Source: Micavibrio sp. UBA2137 (lineage in GTDB: Bacteria > Pseudomonadota > Alphaproteobacteria > Micavibrionales > Micavibrionaceae). From it: 64,000 bases of DNA. The position numbers were made by a program, and so were the translations under genes. Positions within the stretch are counted from its first letter, which is position 1. Each line of letters begins with the position of its first letter. Location: contig DCXL01000002.1 of assembly GCA_002328415.1 (NCBI GenBank), forward strand, positions 93,963-157,962, in the 5' to 3' direction. Positions 61,435 to 64,000 of the stretch are shown piece by piece. The notes below the pieces were generated by a model. It was not told where the DNA came from and did no database searches. It saw only the letters and a program-made list of their open reading frames with translations.

Positions 61435-62778
61435 ATGACAAATACACATAAAGACCTCCATATTGTTATTCTTGCCGCTGGTAAGGGTACGCGCATGAAA
61501 TCCGAAATTTCAAAAGTGATGCATCCTCTGGCGGGATTACCCATGATTGGACATGTCATCAAAACAGCCAATTCGTTGAAGCCACACTGCATCACAGTTG
61601 TCACAGCCCCCGCGCAAGATGATGTTAAAGATTTTGTCGCACCGCATAAAATTGCCCTTCAGGATAAACAACTTGGCACAGGGCACGCGCTTAAATGCGC
61701 GCTTGAAAGCCTCAAATCAAAAACAGGGACATGTCTTGTCCTTTATGGCGATGGCCCACTTTATACAAAAACCACGCTTTCAACATTTTTGAAAAACTAT
61801 GCCAAGAGCAAAAACAAGCTCGGCTTTCTAGGTATGATTGCCGCTAACCCAACAGGCTATGGCCGCATGATATTGGACAACAATCAAAGCGTAAGCGCCA
61901 TAGTTGAGGAAAAAGATGCCAGTGCAGCCCAAAAGAAAATTGATTTGTGCTGGACGGGTGTCATGTGTGGGGATGTTGCAAGCCTTAGAAAATGGGTTGG
62001 TGCAATAGATAATAAAAACAAGGCAGGCGAATATTACCTGACCGCCCTGCCCGTGATTGCCGCCAAAAATAAAAGTGCCACGTTTTATGATGTGTGCCCC
62101 GAGGATGAAAGTCTGGGGGCGAACACACGCGGAGAACTGGCACGTCTTGAGCAGAAAATTCAGGAGCGCCTGCGTGGTACAGCCATGGAGAATGGCGCCA
62201 CATTACTAGACCCTGCAACGACTTATTTTTCGCATGATACAAAAATCGGGAAAGATGTTTTGATTGAGCCGAATGTTTTCTTTGGACCAGATGTGACAAT
62301 TGGCGATCACTGCCATATCAAGGCGTTTTCACATATCGAAGGTGCAACCCTCAAAAAGGCGACAGTTGTTGGGCCATTTGCAAGATTGCGTCCCGGAACA
62401 ATGTTGGAAGAAGGCGCCAAAATCGGTAACTTTGTAGAATTGAAAAACACGACACTTGGACAAGGGTCAAAGGTCAATCACCTGACTTACGTTGGCGACT
62501 CAAAGGTCGGTAAAGGCTCTAACATTGGTGCGGGGACAATTACCTGCAACTATGATGGGTTTGATAAACATAAAACGACAATAGGGGATGGTGTTTTTGT
62601 CGGCTCGAATTCAACGCTCATTGCACCACTTACGCTTAAGGACGGCGCTTATGTTGCCGCAGGGTCTGTGATTGCCAAGGATGTCTCCAAAGACGCTCTT
62701 GCGATGGCGCGAACACGTCAAAGCGAGAAAGCAGGGTGGGCAAAATCCTACCGTGAAAAGAAAAAGAAAAAATCTTAA
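61435..62778 (+). CDS. glmU: Bifunctional GlmU N-acetylglucosamine-1-phosphate uridyltransferase
   Basis: 447 residues. The N-terminal nucleotidyltransferase has VILAAGKGTRMKSEISKVMHP and the LYGDGPLY active site. The C-terminal left-handed beta helix carries GATLLDPATTYF and hexapeptide repeats, with IGNFVELKNT and YVGDSKVGKGSNIGAGTITCNYDG. It makes UDP-GlcNAc for the wall and LPS. The C-terminus is Lys-rich. glmS follows 88 bp later. Confidence 0.96.
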   Translation: MTNTHKDLHIVILAAGKGTRMKSEISKVMHPLAGLPMIGHVIKTANSLKPHCITVVTAPAQDDVKDFVAPHKIALQDKQLGTGHALKCALESLKSKTGTCLVLYGDGPLYTKTTLSTFLKNYAKSKNKLGFLGMIAANPTGYGRMILDNNQSVSAIVEEKDASAAQKKIDLCWTGVMCGDVASLRKWVGAIDNKNKAGEYYLTALPVIAAKNKSATFYDVCPEDESLGANTRGELARLEQKIQERLRGTAMENGATLLDPATTYFSHDTKIGKDVLIEPNVFFGPDVTIGDHCHIKAFSHIEGATLKKATVVGPFARLRPGTMLEEGAKIGNFVELKNTTLGQGSKVNHLTYVGDSKVGKGSNIGAGTITCNYDGFDKHKTTIGDGVFVGSNSTLIAPLTLKDGAYVAAGSVIAKDVSKDALAMARTRQSEKAGWAKSYREKKKKKS

Positions 62779-62866
62779 CTGAAATAATCTGTCAAACAGC
62801 GTGACTTGTGTTGTCCCCGCCCCATGCTATTTTTTTTAAAGGCATTTAAAATAAAGGATTACAAGC

Positions 62867-64000
62867 ATGTGCGGCATTATTGGGATTTTATCTGAGAAAC
62901 AAGACGTGGCTGGACGCCTGATTGAAGGTCTGCGCCGTTTGGAATATCGCGGATATGACAGTGCGGGGATTGCCACACTTGACGCAAGCGGACATATCCA
63001 GCGCCTGCGTGCCGAGGGCAAGTTGTATAACCTCGATAAACGCATGAGCGAAACACCGATTAATGGCGTTGTCGGAATTGGTCACACACGTTGGGCCACA
63101 CATGGGGGACCAACAGAAAATAATGCACACCCCCACGCCACAGAGGATGTCGCCGTCGTGCATAACGGGATTATCGAGAATTACGCAAGCCTCAAGGCAG
63201 ATCTGGAGGAGCGTCAACATCGCTTTATTTCTGACACAGATACCGAAGTTGTTGTGCATTTGATTTCAGAAAATATCAAACAGGGCATGTCACCAAAGGA
63301 TGCCGCCTTTGCCGCCTTTGATAGGCTTGAAGGAGCATATGCGCTTGCCATTATTTTCAAGGGCGAAACAAACACAATGATTGGCGTGCGTCAGGGCACG
63401 CCACTGGCCGTTGGCTATGGCGAAAATGAAATGTATCTGGCCTCTGACTCATATGCGCTTGCGCCACTCACCAAAAAAATCAGCTTTCTGGAGGACGGCG
63501 ACCGCGTTGTTGTTCAGGGCGCAGATGTTCAAATTTATTCCAATGATAACACACCCGTTACACGTGATATTCGTATCACCGCACAAAGCGGGGCAAGTGC
63601 TGGCAAGGGCGAATATGCACATTTCATGCTGAAGGAAATTTACGAGCAACCCTCTGTCATTGGTGACACACTTAATTCCTTTATCAATCCGGCCACTGGC
63701 GACATAACCTTTCCTGAAGGTGTGATAGAGACACTTCTGAAAGCCCCGCGCATCACACTAGTGGCATGCGGAACGGCGTTTTACGCCTGTATGACAGCCA
63801 AATACTGGTTTGAGCAGGTCGCACGCATCCCATGTGAAATTGATGTGGCCTCGGAATTCCGCTATCGCGAAGCACCCATGCCAAAAGACGGTGTGGCTAT
63901 CTTTGTCTCACAATCTGGAGAAACGCTTGATACGCTTGAGGCACTGCGTTACTGCAAGGCACAAGGTCAAAAGGTGCTCTCTATCGTCAATACAATTGAA
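62867..64000 (+). CDS. glmS: Glucosamine-6-phosphate synthase GlmS (partial, cut at window end)
   Basis: An open frame of 378 codons runs off the window end in frame. MCGIIGILSEKQ starts with the N-terminal Cys nucleophile of the glutaminase domain; LRRLEYRGYDSAGIA and GHTRWATHGGPTENNAHPH follow. At about 310 the SIS domain begins with LVACGTAFYACMTAKYWFEQ, and FVSQSGETLDTLEAL is the sugar-phosphate site. AAAGGA precedes the ATG. It supplies glucosamine-6-phosphate for GlmU, just upstream. It is missing from simple stop-to-stop ORF lists because the stop lies outside. Confidence 0.96.
   Translation, partial: MCGIIGILSEKQDVAGRLIEGLRRLEYRGYDSAGIATLDASGHIQRLRAEGKLYNLDKRMSETPINGVVGIGHTRWATHGGPTENNAHPHATEDVAVVHNGIIENYASLKADLEERQHRFISDTDTEVVVHLISENIKQGMSPKDAAFAAFDRLEGAYALAIIFKGETNTMIGVRQGTPLAVGYGENEMYLASDSYALAPLTKKISFLEDGDRVVVQGADVQIYSNDNTPVTRDIRITAQSGASAGKGEYAHFMLKEIYEQPSVIGDTLNSFINPATGDITFPEGVIETLLKAPRITLVACGTAFYACMTAKYWFEQVARIPCEIDVASEFRYREAPMPKDGVAIFVSQSGETLDTLEALRYCKAQGQKVLSIVNTIE

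Overview
The window is a 64 kb chromosomal segment of a moderately AT-rich alphaproteobacterium. The class assignment rests on a ChpT-type histidine phosphotransferase (CtrA phosphorelay), an HslV whose catalytic Thr lies behind a short propeptide (WHSTTIL), an alpha-type SspB, DUF1223 and DUF2336 proteins, an NDUFA9-like SDR, and the order scpA-scpB-tatA-tatB-tatC. Several large orphan proteins and cell-wall hydrolases without signal peptides make a Micavibrio-like or other poorly cultured lineage possible. That placement is inference only. I saw no rRNA, tRNA, CRISPR array, transposase or phage structural gene.

Layout. 0-14.8 kb is mostly housekeeping: a SurA-like chaperone and SDR; DUF1223; an operon of diguanylate cyclase, anchored beta-repeat-like protein, UvrD/PcrA helicase and Nudix hydrolase; psd-pssA; an orphan; HinT, small kinase and YifB; a lone HicB-like protein; TerC and a GNAT. 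14.9-19.4 kb is a likely hslV-orphan-hslU-CDF-M23 operon behind a heat-shock-like promoter. 19.4-20.1 kb holds an apparently frameshifted membrane protein and a palindromic repeat. 20-27.2 kb holds a SIMPL protein, Xaa-Pro aminopeptidase, galU, a phosphohexomutase, chpT and purH. 27.2-32.2 kb is an accessory block of three large orphan proteins around a very AT-rich divergent intergenic region. 32.3-37.2 kb carries lepA, an LMW-phosphatase relative, a lipoprotein, an entericidin missed by simple ORF calling, and a two-part deaminase.

37.3-51 kb contains the four alpha-ketoglutarate dehydrogenase / succinyl-CoA synthetase genes on the minus strand in the usual order sucC-sucD-sucA-sucB, but every junction is interrupted by unrelated genes. 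The sucC-sucD interruption includes an opposite-strand transglycosylase-like gene. sucD is followed by a three-copy 38-bp hairpin array. 51.1-54.5 kb is a plus-strand set of small orphans, an NlpC/P60-like protein and a GH108-like muramidase, most with a recognisable promoter and none with an obvious Sec signal. 54.6-59.7 kb is a minus-strand operon scpA-scpB-tatA-tatB-tatC-zapE-DUF2336. 60-64 kb is sspB, DUF3108, glmU and a glmS cut by the window end.

The most novel-looking material is the set of signal-peptide-less wall hydrolases and Ala/Glu-rich orphans at 9.4, 27-32 and 47.7-54.5 kb. Several end in a similar short proline-plus-hydrophobic C-terminal tail. This could be a non-Sec export or self-wall-remodelling system, but nothing here proves it.
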